From NCBI RefSeq assembly GCF_000687475.1, contig NC_057316.1:2976001-3040000 (forward strand): 64,000 bases of DNA, written 5' to 3'. The stretch is from Ustilaginoidea virens (Eukaryota; Ascomycota; Sordariomycetes; Hypocreales; Clavicipitaceae). Made by a program: the position numbers and the translations under genes. Positions 11,693 through 25,300 of this stretch are shown one piece after another (position 1 is the stretch's first letter; the number at the start of each line of letters is the position of its first letter). Below the pieces are notes generated by a model. The model did no database searches and was not told the origin of the DNA. It saw only the letters and a program-made list of their open reading frames with translations.

Positions 11693-14581
11693 ATGGCCGA
11701 CCAGGACGAGGATTATAGTTCATTACCACTCCCCGAACGATTTACTCACAAGGTTCGATCTCCTACCGTGGTTCCTGTCCCCGCATAAGTGAGTGTTGAC
11801 TCGTTCACAATAGATTTGGAAAGTCAGAAAAGCAGCATACGAAGATGCTGCTAAACAGTTTGCTTTGACTCCTGACGAGTCCCATCCATGTTTTCGCCCC
11901 TTTCTAAACGAACCAAACCTCTGGAAGTCGGCCGTGGCAGATTCGAACGTCGCAGCACAGCAAGAGGCCATCGCTGCTCTTTGCGCCTTCTTGAAGTACG
12001 GCGGGCCAGATTGTGCGCTACGAACCCGCGGTTTGACCATCACGCACATGGTTGAGAAATGCCTGTCTTCAACCAGAGCGGCTACGAAACAGAATGCTCA
12101 GGAGGCCTTGCTTCTCTACATCGAACTCGATGTTGCTGGCCCTGTTGTAGAGGATGTGCTACCTGGCCTCTCCAACAAAGTACCCAAAAATGTCGCGGCT
12201 ACATTGAATGCGTTGGCGGCGATAATTCACAACTATGGTTGCAAAGTTGTGGACCCCAAGCCCGTTCTCAAGGCTTTGCCCAAGGTCTTTGGAGCTGCTG
12301 ACAAGAACGTCCGCGCCGAGGCAACGAACCTCGCAGTCGAGTTGTACAGATGGCTACGTGAGGCCATGAAGCCCATGTTTTGGGGCGATTTGAAACCAAC
12401 GCAGCAGGCTGATCTAGAAGCGCAGTTTGAAAAGGTCAAGGCCGAGCCGCCACCGAAACAAGAACGTCTGCTTCGATCCCAGCAGGCAGCAGCAGATTCG
12501 GCAACTGCTGGAGGAGATGAATATGATAATGGTGAAGCAGAAGGGGACGAGCCTGCTGAACTGGACGCGTTTTCTCTCGCCGAGCCCCAAGATATTACTA
12601 AGAACGTTCCTCCCAACTTTACTGATTTGCTTGCTTCCTCAAAGTGGAAGGATCGCAAGGAAGCTGTCGATGCCTTGTTTCAAGCCATCAACGTTCCTCG
12701 CATCCAGGACAGCGACTTCAACGAGGTAAATCGAGGTCTTGCCAAGTGCATGAAAGACGCCAACGTTGCTGTCGTCACACAAGCTGCCCTATGTGTTGAA
12801 CAACTGGCTAAAGGCCTGCGTCAAAGCTATGCAAAATATCGAGCTATTGTGATGCAGCCGATCATGGACCGGTTGAAGGAGAAGAAGACGTCTGTTTCTG
12901 ACGCACTGGGTGCAGCTCTTGACGCGGTTTTTGCATCAACGAGCCTTGGCGATTGTCTCGAAGACATTATCGCATACCTGGGCAACAAAAACCCGCAAGT
13001 CAAGGAGGGAACGATGAAGTTTCTTATTCGTTGTCTACGTACTACGAAAACAGTTCCTTCCAAACCTGAGATTGCTACTGTCTGCGAATCAGGGAAAAAG
13101 TTGCTCTCCGAGTCTAGTCCGACCCTCAGAGACGGCGGTGCTGAAATCCTAGGGACGGTGATGAAGATTATTGGAGAGCGAGCAATGTCGCCTTATCTTG
13201 AGGGTCTGGATGATATCCGAAAGACAAAAGTCAAGGAATTCTTCGAAGCTGCCGAGGTAAAGGCCAAAGAGAAGAAAAAGCCGGCACCGGCCGCAAGGGC
13301 TGCTCCCCCTTCAGCCAAGAAGCCATTTGGTGCCAAGAAACCAGCAGCCAAAAAAGCAGCCCCTCCAGTCATGCCGGCCGAGACCCCTGCTGCAGCTTTA
13401 CCGACGGGCAAACCCGTAGCTGCAGGAGGCAGACTGGGGACCCCGAAGCCGTCAAATTTGGGAAGCTTGAAAGCTCCCTTGAAAAGAACTGTCGCTGGCC
13501 CGGGAGCAGCATCACCTCGCCGTCCAGGTGCGGCACCACCCGTTATGCCCTCCGAGGATGAACCTATGGCAGCAGCAGCACCTGCACCTGCACCTGCATC
13601 TGCACCTGCAGCAGCGCCACAGCCTCGACTTGGCTTAACCCGGGGACTTGCTGGACGTTCCCTGGTGAAGCCGGTAGCTGCCCCCATTATGCCAACAGTT
13701 GACTCTCCGCCTCAGTCCAGCAGTCTCACTGCCGTCGAAAGAGCAGAGTTGGAGGAGCTAAGGGCGACGAACGACCGCCTTTCGCGTCAAGTAGATGATA
13801 TGCGTCAAGAAAGAAATAAGTTCATGGCAGAAATACAAGAGCTCAAGAATCAAAACGCTGGGCTCATTGAGGATCATACTCGAGATGTTCTCAGCATAAA
13901 GGCCAAGGAAACGCAGTTGGTACGAGCGCGAAGTGACGCCGAGGCGACAGAGCAAGTAAATGAGCGCTTGCGACGGGAGTTGGATCGTCTGAAAAAAGCG
14001 CTGAGCCGCGCCGAAGGTTTTGGAACATCTCCAGGGATGGGAAGCCCAGGTACGTGACCTTTCCAATCATCTTGCGAGGCCAAGTAACCGTGCCGTTCTC
14101 TTAACCATGCTGCAGTAACATCGCCAACATACGATGAAGTGGGCATATATCGCGACTCTGAAGCAGCCTCAGGCAACCGTCATAGAATGAGTTTCAACAG
14201 CACCGTGTCAGAGGAGAAAGAAAACGGTGGTCTGGCGTATCCCAGGAGCAAACTCAGCCCGGAGCTTCGCTATACCGGCAGTGGAGCCTCATCAGGGCGT
14301 GGTTCCCCCGCAAGAGGCTTCCGGAACGCGGCGTACTCAGCGTATGAGTCTACCGAGTCAAGTTCGCCAACGACAAGAGAACGGCCCATATCTTCACTGC
14401 CCCAGCCTACCGGTGGTGGTGTGGAGAGTTGGAAACGTGCGGCTGAAGTGACGAGCCAGCTCAAGGCCCGTATCGAACAAATGAAGGCAAGTCAAATACC
14501 TACCCGTACCGCCTTACCGCCCCAATGACCTTCTCCTGACACACATGATGTTAGGCCAAACAAGGGTTTGCCCGCCCTTGA
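11693..14581 (+). CDS. XMAP215/Dis1-family TOG microtubule polymerase (Stu2/Alp14-like)
   Basis: Four exons: 11693-11752, 11814-14049, 14116-14486 and 14555-14581, 897 residues. The family adds tubulin at microtubule plus ends and acts at kinetochores and spindle poles. Exon 1 encodes MADQDEDYSSLPLPERFTHK and splices to IWKVRKAAYEDAAKQF, the usual start of TOG1. TOG1 spans about 1-230 (ALCAFLKYGGPDC, ALPKVFGAADKNVRAEA); TOG2 spans about 285-500 (SSKWKDRKEAVDAL, YLGNKNPQVKEG). A Lys/Ala/Pro-rich microtubule-binding linker follows (about 505-655), then a coiled coil at about 660-760 for dimerisation. Two TOGs plus a coiled coil is the fungal arrangement. The last intron appears to use a GC donor (AAG|GCAAGT); its removal gives the C-terminus EQMK|AKQGFARP, while retention gives ASQIPTRTALPPQ. 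Donor GTTCGA in intron 1 is weak but supported by conservation. Confidence 0.92.
14487..14554 (+). other. Probable GC-AG intron in the TOG gene
   Basis: AAG|GCAAGT matches the strong consensus of rare GC-AG introns, and GATGTTAG|GCC is an ordinary acceptor. The intron is 68 nt and phase 0. Splicing gives MKAKQGFARP-stop, which resembles C-termini of related fungal proteins as I recall them. No GT donor nearby would give such an end. Confidence 0.7.
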
Positions 14582-16353
14582 ATCACGAACATGTGCGGCA
14601 GATGCTGTAGACGGCTTTGACATCATTCGAGTTTTCATTTGCACAAGCATCGGCGAACATTGCCGAAAACGTATGGTCTTGCAATCTGGTGTACTGGGGA
14701 TCCTGACGCTTGAGAGACTGGTTCTTGTTCTGCATTTTGATGGCGTTGAATGACATACCCCTTGGTTGTTAGTGTGGGAAGATGGATGCATGTGACTTGC
14801 AAGAACTTGTACAAGCCCCCTGGGTTGGCCGGTGGAAAGATATAAGAGGGCGAAAGGACTACTAACAGAGAATCGCAGAGGCGCTTTCTATTGAATTTCC
14901 AGTTTTCAATTTCAAGTGTTTGTTTTTTAAATGCACCGTTGATGATCTTATTAGACAACGACTCTCGAGTTGAAATGTCCCCACCCATGATGTTGAATAT
15001 GGTCAATGGGAACCCAGTCCCGTTGAACAAGAGGGAGAAAAGAAAGAATAGGCCTGCTGTTGTCCACGTCATGTCACGGTATCGTGCTGGCGGCTTGCCT
15101 CTTTTTTTTTTTTTTTTTTTTTTTTTGTCTTTCTTTTTTCTTTCTTTTTTCTTTTTTCTTTTTTCTATTTTAAAGACGTGGACATGTTAAAGTGTTAGGT
15201 ATGAGGTACCTTCTATAATTATAATATAGGTCGTCTGACTACCACCTACCACCAGGGACCTAACCTAACCTAACCTAACCTAACCAGCCTAACCTGGTAC
15301 GAGGAGGTAGCCAAGGTTGTTGAATAAAGCCTGGTGCTTACTTGCCGTCATGTATAGAGAGGCAGGTACCTACGATATAGACACGTAAGGCAGTTTGCTC
15401 CGTTTTACGTGCCTGGTTCTTATGCCCCTTTTAGTGGCGGAACGCAGCAGCCAGTAACGTACATAATTGCTAGGTGCATGCCATGTGTGACGTAATAGAT
15501 TAATGTCTGGTTAGCTCAAATCTTCTGAATAGGAGGTATTTAGGGTCTTGGCCAAGTGCCTTATGTTAGGTTAGGTACCTTAGATATCAGGTACCTAGAG
15601 GCTCTGAGCTAGTGCAGGTTGGGCAGGTTGGGCCAGCGAAACCGAACTGTCAACTTGGACACGGCTCATCAACGGCGCGACGACGTTTTGGTAAAGTAGT
15701 GGGGAGACCCAGGCAGGTCGCAGCTGCCCACTTGGCACCAGACTTGCCCTACGTCACAACCGATTGCAAGCTGGCCGCAATCCGCAATCAGGTCTCGGAC
15801 CTTTGTCGCTGACATTGATGCCTACTTTTTTTTTTTTTTTTTCTTGTTCCAGAGCGACTCCAAGCCAAAGGTTCAAGCTGGGCTGGAGCTCGCCAGTGCA
15901 ACTTTGCTTCTTCCCGCTACCTATCCTATCCTCTATTGACACCTAGCTCTTGACTTGGCCAGTCATTTTATTTCGCTTCAACCAATCCAAACCACGTTTC
16001 TCCCTCGTCCGTTTGTTGATGACCTGATCCAATCCGCCGGACATCTATTTCGGCTCCTTGATTGCTGATAACTAGGAACTGGCTACCATTATCGAAACAA
16101 ACCAGACCGACCACTCACGTCGTGTCGTTGTCCCTGTCCACCGCAAAGTGGTCTTCATCAACCGAGGCGATCGAGTAAATACAATTTCCCTGGCCATCCG
16201 TGGCGCGCGCTGAGACTGGCTTTTTCCAAACGCACGTAGCTTGTATCGCCGTTCCCAAACAAACACCCATGCGGCCTTGTTAGAAAGCCAGGCGCCTCCA
16301 GCATCCACCATCTTGGCATACCCTGCCCGGGTCACGGCAAAACAACCCTCGAG
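14582..16353. other. Intergenic region between TOG and VPS13 genes
   Basis: No gene is recognised. Contents are a 24-nt poly-T run followed by a T-rich tail (15103-15175), five perfect CCTAA repeats (15259-15285), GGTACCTA motifs (about 15575-15600), and a second T run at about 15826-15842 in the likely VPS13 promoter. Confidence 0.6.
15259..15285. repeat. Telomere-like CCTAA pentamer tract
   Basis: Five perfect tandem CCTAA units plus CC, followed by one more CCTAA after a short gap. TTAGG is the arthropod-type telomere unit, whereas filamentous fungi normally use TTAGGG. Flanking GGTACC/TTAGG words suggest it may simply belong to the local AT/CC-rich motif family. Confidence 0.75.
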
Positions 16354-19300
16354 ATGTTGGAGGGATTAGTCGCTGGCCTGCTTAACCGCTTCTTGGGCAT
16401 GTACGTTAAGAACTTTGACCCTACACAGCTGAAAGTCGGCATCTGGTCTGGCGATGTCAAACTTCGCAATCTTGAGCTTCGCCGCGAGGCTCTGGACCAA
16501 CTGAAAGTTCCCATCAATGTCGTGGAAGGCCACCTTGGGGAGCTCACGTTGGTCATTCCGTGGTCAAACCTTCGTAGTGCCCCCGTCAAGGTGCTTATTG
16601 AGGATGTCTTCCTCCTGGCTAGCCCAAAGGAAGAAGCCGAGTATGACGAAGAGGAAGAGGAGCGTCGGCGACAACGACTCAAAATGGACCAGCTGGATAG
16701 TGCCGAACTTCTTAAAGAAAAGAGCCGTGAAGGCATGAGCCAAGAGGAGCAGAAGAAGAACCAAAGTTTCGCTCAAAGTCTGGCCACCAAGATTGTTGAC
16801 AATCTACAGATAACAGTCAAGAATATTCATATTCGATACGAGGACTCTATTTCTGCGCCGGGACATCCCTTCGCTCTGGGGCTTGTCCTTCAAGAATTCA
16901 GCGCCGTCAGCACTGATGGTCAATGGAAACCAACCTTCATCCAAGAGTCAAGCAAAACAACCAATAAGCTGGCAACCTTGGGCTCATTAGCCGTGTATTG
17001 GAATACAGATTCAGACCTGTTTGGAACCGGGCGGGAAGCACCCTCCGAACTCTCCAACCCCATGACTCATGACGAGATGGTGGACAACTTCAAGAGCATG
17101 CTAGGCGAAGCTGATGCTCTTACCTCCCATCACCAGTTCATCCTACGACCTGTGAATGGCCAAGCGAAAATTGAACTGGACAAATCTGGCGACATTCGCG
17201 CCCCGAAGCTTAAAGCAAATCTTCTCTTCGAAGAGATTGGTCTCGTCCTCGATGATGACCAGTATCGTGATGCGCTAATGATGGTCGACTTATTCCACTA
17301 CTTTGTAAGACATCAGGAGTACAAAGCATTGAAGCCGAAGGGCGTCCGTCCAAAAGAGGATCCCCGCGCATGGTTGTTATTTGCAGGAAACGCGGTGTTG
17401 AATAAGATTCACCAAAGGAACCGGAAATGGTCTTGGGGCTACTTTCGAGAGCGACGTGATGACCGACGAAGATACATTGAGCTATTCAAGAAACGGAAAC
17501 AGCAACAACAGCTCACGACTGAGGAAAATGGAGATCTTGAAAAACTGGAATGGAAACTGGACTACGAAGACCTGCGCTTCTGGCGGTCTCTTGCGCGGAA
17601 CCAGTTGAAAAAGGAGAATGCGGAAGCCTTGCGGAAGCAGCCTCAGCAACCGGAGCAACAAGGCTGGCTGACATGGATGTGGGGATCGAGACCTCAAGGC
17701 GAAATACAAGAAAATGAAGAGAATACTCAAATGACTGAAGAGCAACGCGAGGAGCTGTACCACATGATAGATTGGGATGAGAAGGCGGCCATCGCTGAAG
17801 AGGTGGACACTCCAAGGGAGGCGGTCAACCTGTGCCTGGAGGCATCTCTCAGCACTGGAAGCTTCACGCTGAAAAAAAGCCCTCATGATAATCCAACCGA
17901 CCTCCTGAGCCTCCACTTCGACGTATTCAAGGCAAAGGCTTTGAAAAGAACGGATTCCATCCTAGCAAACATCAGCCTCGGTGGCCTGCGAGTCAATGAT
18001 GGCACCACTCCCGATAGCCTATACCCCGAAATTGTTCGCGTAAAGGATGCTCCTTTGGCGGGAAAACGAAAGAGCCTGTCCTTGAAGGAGCTTGAGAACG
18101 ACACCGAGGAACCGTTTTTCGAGTTTGAAATTGAGCAGAATCCAATCGAACGAGAAGGCGACTTCGCCCTCTTGGGTAAGCTGAAACCCTTGGAGATAGT
18201 CTGGAACCCAAACTTCGTCGTGGGCATTGTGGATTTCTTCCGGCCTCCAGAAAGACATATGGAGTCCATCACAGCTCTGATGGAAAGTGCTGGCGCGACG
18301 GTTGAAGGGATTAGAGAGCAAACTCGGGCGGGCCTTGAATTTGCCCTTGAGGAGCATAAGACTGTGAACGCCAAGTTGGACCTTCAAGCGCCCTTGATTA
18401 TTGTTCCCGTAAGCATCACGACAGAGAACTCAACTTGCCTAATTGTCGATGCTGGTCACATTCATGTCAATAGCGAACTGGTGGATGACAAGACCATGAA
18501 GGAGATCCAGTCAAAACAGAGACAGTCGTACAGCGAGGCCGACTTCAAGCGCCTGGAATCAGCCATGTACGACAAGTTCATTGTGAAGCTCACATCCACT
18601 CAGGTACTTATAGGCCCCTCGATTGAGGAATCCAAGAAGCACCTGGTGAAGAGGAGTACAGACTCCGAATTACACGTCGTTGAGCAAATCAATGTGGATT
18701 TTGTCGTCGAGATCTCTATACTACCCAAAGCCCCCAACCTTACGAAACTGCGGGTCTCGGGTCATCTCCCTATGTTGCACGCTACGGTATCAGATTCCAA
18801 ATACAAGAACCTCATGAGGCTCATCGACGTAGCCATCCCTAGGTTTGATGCCGAATCAGCCAATAACGACATCCAGGATCAGCCTAGGCGTCCACGGCCA
18901 TCGACCGCCAATTCCGCAAGATCGCGCCGAAAATCTCAGCGAGAGCGCCGCCAGTCCTTTGCATTCCCCTTTAGTCAGCCTCAAACTGCTGTGGTCCTTG
19001 AAGATATCGATGATGAAAATGAAGACTTTGAGGATGCCACAGATGGGGGTAACGGACAACATCTCAAGATTCAGCAGAGGAGCTTTGAGTTCAACTTCAA
19101 GGTGGACACTCTTAAAGGGTCACTTTACAAAAGCGACCCAGACCGGGTCAAGTCCGACACCCTTCTGGTTGAATTAGTTGCCGAGCGCTTCGACCTGATA
19201 TTCTACACGAGAACGTACGACATGGCTGCCGAGGTTTCCCTGGGATCTGTTGCGATTGAAGACTTTGTCGAAAATCCCTCTGGAGATTTCAAATCGATCG

Positions 19301-22300
19301 TGTCATCCGGCGACAGTGAGGATTTAAAAGCCGGGAGAAGTCTTGTTCATGTCAAGTATATGAAGATCAATAAGCAGTCGCCAGAGTTCATGCCCGTGTA
19401 TGAAGGTGTCGAAACGAACATAACTGCCGCCATTTCCACCATCAATGTTGTGGTCACGCGTAAGACGCTTTTGACGCTTCTGGACTACATCTTAACCACC
19501 TTTACCGGGGGAGATAACGACCAGGGTAGCCAATTGCTTGCGATTGCAGAGGCGGATGATGGGGTCCTCGAAGATGGTTCGGGCGAAGCTTCAAAGCCTA
19601 GTGAGAACGCAGGGTCGATCCGTGTCAAAGTCGACCTGAAGGCCATCCGACTGATTCTGAACAATGATGGCATAAGGCTGGCCACTCTATCATTCAGCCA
19701 TGGGGATGCTGGAATCTTCATCAATGGAAAGACCATGCGTGTATCGGCAAAGCTTGGTGATTTATCTCTAGTTGATGATGTCAACCTTGGCGTTTCGGCG
19801 GATTCCAACCTTCGCAAGTTGGTTACAATTCAGGGGGATGACCTTGCTGACTTCAGATACGAGACCTTCGACTCTGGAAATGAAGAAGCATATCCCGGAT
19901 ACGACAGCTCAGTTTACCTTCGAGCGGGTTCTGTCAAAGTAAATTTTGTCGAGGAGCCGTTTCGCAAGATTATAGATTTTCTAGTCAAATTTGGAAAAAT
20001 GCAAGCCTTATACAACGCTGCTCGGCAGGCTGCTATGACGCGAGCGAACCAAATCCAGCAGAGTCCCAGCAAGATCAAGTTTGACGTCGTCATAAAGACG
20101 CCGATTGTCGTATTTCCTCGACTTTTCGTATCTGATCAGCACCAGGGAGATGTCATAACTGCCTATCTTGGAGAGATTTACGCCCAAAACAAGTTTGTGC
20201 CGCTGGATGATAGGAAGGATTCTGATGTTGCCATGAAAATTTCCGCTGGTATCAGAAATGTCAAACTGACTTCTGACTTTCACTACTCTGATGGCCGATC
20301 GGAGGAACTTGAAATGATAGATCATGTGGATCTAGGTTTCAACATCACGTATTCTGAGCATAAGGAAGGCGTACAAAGACCAGATATGGATGTCGAAGGC
20401 TCTCTTTCGGACATCAAACTCCGCCTAACGCAATATCAACTCAAGTCCCTCCTAGAGATTTCCAAATCTGTGCCTGCCGCATTTGCAGGGGAGGGAGACA
20501 ACTCTGACGAAGAGGCTGCGCGGATGGTGGATGAAGGGACATTGCAGCTCGCCAGATCAGGATCTGAAGGTGATAATCGGGATTACAATCAGAATCTGGT
20601 TGATCTCTCACCTGAACTAAGCTCACTGCAGAATGCCTGGACCAAGTTCGATCTCGTCTTTTGCGCCAATGCTGTGGGCCTCGAGCTCATCATGGCGGAA
20701 GAGGATGAACCAGTCGGGGATCTGGCCAACTCTAGCTTATCAAGGTTCTCACTGGACGAAACTAGATTGAAGACGAGGGTGCTTTCTGACGGCTCGCTGG
20801 AAGCCGAGCTGCTCATTCGGTCCTTCACAATCTTCGACAGCCGGCCCAAAGAGAGCAACAAGTACCGGCGAATCATGGCATCTTCCAACAAAGAAACCCA
20901 GCAATTGATGGCCAGCGTGACCATGTCTGGCGGGAAAGAGCGAAATCTAATTGCCATGGCTACTATTGACAGTCCGCGCATAATTTTTGCTCTCGATTAC
21001 CTTTTTACGTTGCAAAGATTCGTTACCGAAGGGCTCGTTGTGGATGCTGTCAGTCCAATTGATGATGAAAGCCTTGGGGACGCAATCGATGAATCGGACA
21101 ATGACTCGACACAGGTGACCTGTCAGGATACTTATCAATCTGACAGGCAACAGTCACAAGTGTTGCGGCAACGAGATAACGCGCCTTTGGTCGAACCTCA
21201 AAGTTCAAAAGAAGAGCCATCAATGTCCATGGCGTTCCGTGTCAATCTAGTGGATGCCCAAGTAATACTCATCGCCAATCCGCTGGCATCAAACTCGGAA
21301 GCTATAGTTTTGAGCATTCGGCAGATGCTTCTGTCCAAGCAGCATGCCCTCACGTTTCAAGTCTCAGAGATTGGTATGTACTTGTGCCGAATGGACAAGT
21401 TCGAAAGCTCTCGTCTGCGAATCATCGATGACTTCTCCATTCAATTGAGTATGGACAGTTCGCAGGTCGGTGTGGCAAGTTTCCTCATTGATGTGCAACC
21501 ATTGATCCTCCGTCTTTCCCTACGCGATATCCTCTTGATCTTGCAAATCATCACCAGAGCCAGCGAGCTCTCCGGGGGCGAATCAAAAGACCCCAAAGAA
21601 TCCGCCGCCGAACAAAAAGCACAGCAATTGCGCAATGCAGGGCTGAAGAGCAAATCCGCGAGTGGTCGTGGCCAGTCAACAATTGCAAGGACCAGAGGCA
21701 CGAAAACTATTACAGCAAAGCCCGTCAAAGCTCCGGCGAAGCCACAAGCGGCTGCGGCACCTGCTCGGGAAGAATTATCTGTTACTGTTGAGGGAGTCCG
21801 TATTGTCCTCATCGGCGACTTGCACGAACTACCCATTCTAGACGTTGGTATCAAGAGCTTTACAGCAGGAGCGCAAAATTGGTCTTTTAATCTAAAAGCT
21901 GAGTCGGCCATTGAAATGTACTCCAGCGTCTACAATTTCTCGAAATCAAGCTGGGAGCCACTATTGGAGCCGTGGCAGGTTGGCCTTGGTGTCGCCAAAG
22001 ATCCAGTGTCGGGACTAATCTCTGTGGACGTCGCATCCAAGAAGACGTTTGATATAACAATCACAACAGCTTCTATCGCACTCGCATCCAAGTCTTTGAC
22101 GTTCTTAACCACGGAGCAAAACGTTCTAGACAAACCGAGAGGGGTTGAAGCCCCGTATCGCATCAGGAACTACACGGGCTTCGACGTAGTCCTTCACTCC
22201 AAGAGTCCCAGCTCAAAGGAACCCATCAGTTTGCGTCTTGAAGATGGCGCTGATTCACCTTGGAGCTTCGAACACTGGGAGAAGATGCGGGAGAACCTCT

Positions 22301-25300
22301 TGACCGAGTCGAGCCAAAACGACGTGGGCATCCAGCTGGAGGGCAGTGGGTTTGACCCTGTGAAAAATGTGAGACTTAACAGAGAAGGCGAATTTCTGTA
22401 CAGCCTTCGACCAAAGACTGAGAATGTGCTGCATCGGCTGTGTGTCGAAGTCAGTCTCGGCGCAGACAATATCAAGTATGTGACATTGAGATCGCCCCTT
22501 GTCGTGGAAAACTCGACAGGGATCCCCGTCGAACTCGGCATATACGATGCTCAGCAAGGCCACCTCCTAAAGATTGAAAAAATTGCTCCTGGAGATTCAC
22601 GACCAGCGCCCGTCGCCGCAGTGTTTGAGAAACGAGCGTTGGTTCGTCCCGATGGCGGCTTTGGCTATCAATGGAGCAGGGATCAGATTTGGTGGAGGGA
22701 TTTGCTGCAAAGACCCACGAAACAATTGGTATGCAAGGGAGAAAACGGCGATCCGTTCTATTTCCAGGTGCACGCACAGTTTGATAAATCCAACCCTATA
22801 ACCAAGTAAGCCCCAGTCTCTCGTTTCCCTTTACAAGACCGTTGCAAGACCATGCTTTGACCGATTTACCAGGATATATCCGTGTATGAGGATCAAGTTG
22901 TCAGCGCCGCTGACTCTTGAGAACCTCTTGCCCTACGACTTCAAGTACAGAATATACGACAAAAATACGAAGAAAGATTGGTCAAACTTCCTCCGAAAGG
23001 GCGGCGTGAGTCCGGTACATGTTGTGGAGCTCTCACACCTACTACTCTTGAGCATTGACATGCAGGATACGGTTTTCAAACCCAGCGACTTCTCCATCAT
23101 CAACTCTGGAAATACCGAGGATTTCCGCAAGGAGAGTCGAATAATTGTCAAAGACGAGCAGGGTCTCTCGCTGAATCTCGCTTTGCACTACTTCAAGATT
23201 CCTCATAGCGGAGGAGCTTTTAAGGTTTCTGTATACAGCCCGTACGTTGTCCTGAACAAGACGGGACTTGACCTTTGCATTCGCATGAAGGGCTTTCTGC
23301 AGCAGGCTAAGCCGGCTGCTGGCCAATTTTCTCTTGTTCACACATCGCAGCGCCAACGACCAAAAGCCTTGCCCTTCATGTTCTCATACGGCAACGACGA
23401 CAATAGGAATCGCGCGCTGTTGAAGATTGACGAGTCGGAATGGAGCAAACCCCAGAGCTTCGACGCCGTTGGCAGCACTGCGGAGGTGGTCCTGAACTCG
23501 CGTTCGAAGGACAAAGAAATCCACATTGGCATCGCAGTGAAGTCTGGCGAAGGAAAGTACAAGATGACCAGAGTTGTCACCCTGGCCCCGCGTTTTGTGC
23601 TTGTGAACAAGTTGGGCGAGGAAATACTGGTGCGCGAGTCGAGCTCCTCTGGCTACATGTCTCTCGAGCCCGGAGCGCTGCAACCGCTGCACTTTATGCA
23701 AAAGTCACCCGTGAAACAGCTATGCCTCTGCTATGCTGGCGTCGAAAATCAGTGGACCTCTCCGTTCAACATTGCTGACGTGGGAACGACCCATGTCAAG
23801 ATTGCCAAGGCCGGACAACGGCAGCGTCTGGTGCGCGTCGAGATTCTTCTCGAAGACTCGACAATCTTCCTGCACCTCAGCATGGAAACCAAGAATTGGC
23901 CTTTCTCGATGCGCAACGAAAGTGATGCGGAATTCACCTTTTACCAAGCGAACCCGAATGTTGACGAGGACGACGTCGAGGACCGCAGCGGCTGGCGCCC
24001 CATCAAGTACAGGCTGCCGCCTAGGAGCATCATGCCGTACGCGTGGGACTTCCCAGCGGCCAAACATCGCGAACTGGTCATAGCCACCAACAATATGGAG
24101 CGCCACGTAAAGCTGGCCGAGATTGGTAACCAGATTCCCATGAAGTTTGTCACGCCTTCTGGGCAACAGAAAATCATCGACATCAACGTTGCCGCAGATG
24201 GCCCGACGCAGACGTTGATCTTGAGCAATTTCCGGGCAAGCAAGAGCATGTACAAACCGAAAGCCCTGTCCAGGACAAGCACCGGCCACGAGGCATTCGA
24301 GGTGAAGGACCGGGACACGGGCGCAACCTTTCGAGCGCAACTCAGGCTCTCTGGAGTGGGGGTTTCGCTCATCAACGCGCAGTTGAAAGAGCTGGCCTAC
24401 ATTACTTTCCGGGACGTGCAGTTCCGGTTCAGCGACTCGCCTTTTATCCAGACGGCCTCCCTGGCCGTCAAGTGGATGCAGATTGACAACCAGCTTTACG
24501 GCGGCATCTTCCCCATGGTTCTGTACCCCAGCGTGGTACCGAAGAAGGCTCACGAGGTGGACGCGCACCCGTCACTGCATGCCATGGTCAGCCGGGTCAA
24601 GGACGATTCCTACGGCGTCACGTACATCAAGTACGCCTCGGTCCTTGTGCAGCAAATGACGGTCGACCTGGACGAGGACTTTGTGTTCGCGCTGCTGGAG
24701 TTTTCCAATGTTCCAAACGCCAGCTGGAGCGCGGTTGAGGAGGAAGGCAAGCTGTGCGACGAAGACTTGGACATTCCGGAGCCATCGCAGCAGGCAGGTG
24801 GGCAGGACCTGTATTTCGAGGTGCTGAACATTCAGCCGATGCAGCTTGACCTAAGCTTCATGCGAACGGAGCGCATCAATGCCGAGGACAAGACGTCGTC
24901 TCGGAACCCAATCATGTTCTTCCTCAACGTCATGACCATGGCCATTGGGAACGTCAATGACGCACCGATCCGGTTCAACGCCCTCTTACTGGAAAACGTG
25001 AGGGTCTCGATGCCGGTGCTGATACAGAACATGGCGAACCATTACAGCCAAGAGGTAATGTACCAGGTGCACAAGATTCTCGGGTCGGCGGATTTTCTGG
25101 GCAATCCGGTGGGCCTGTTCAACAACATCTCGTCTGGCGTGACGGACATCTTTTACGAGCCGTACCAGGGTCTGATTCTCTCGGACAAGCCGGAGGAGTT
25201 TGGCATCGGCATCGCAAAAGGCGCGGCCTCGTTTGCGAAGAAGACGGTGTTTGGCTTCAGCGACAGCTTTTCCAAATTCACGGGCAGTCTCAGCAAGGGA

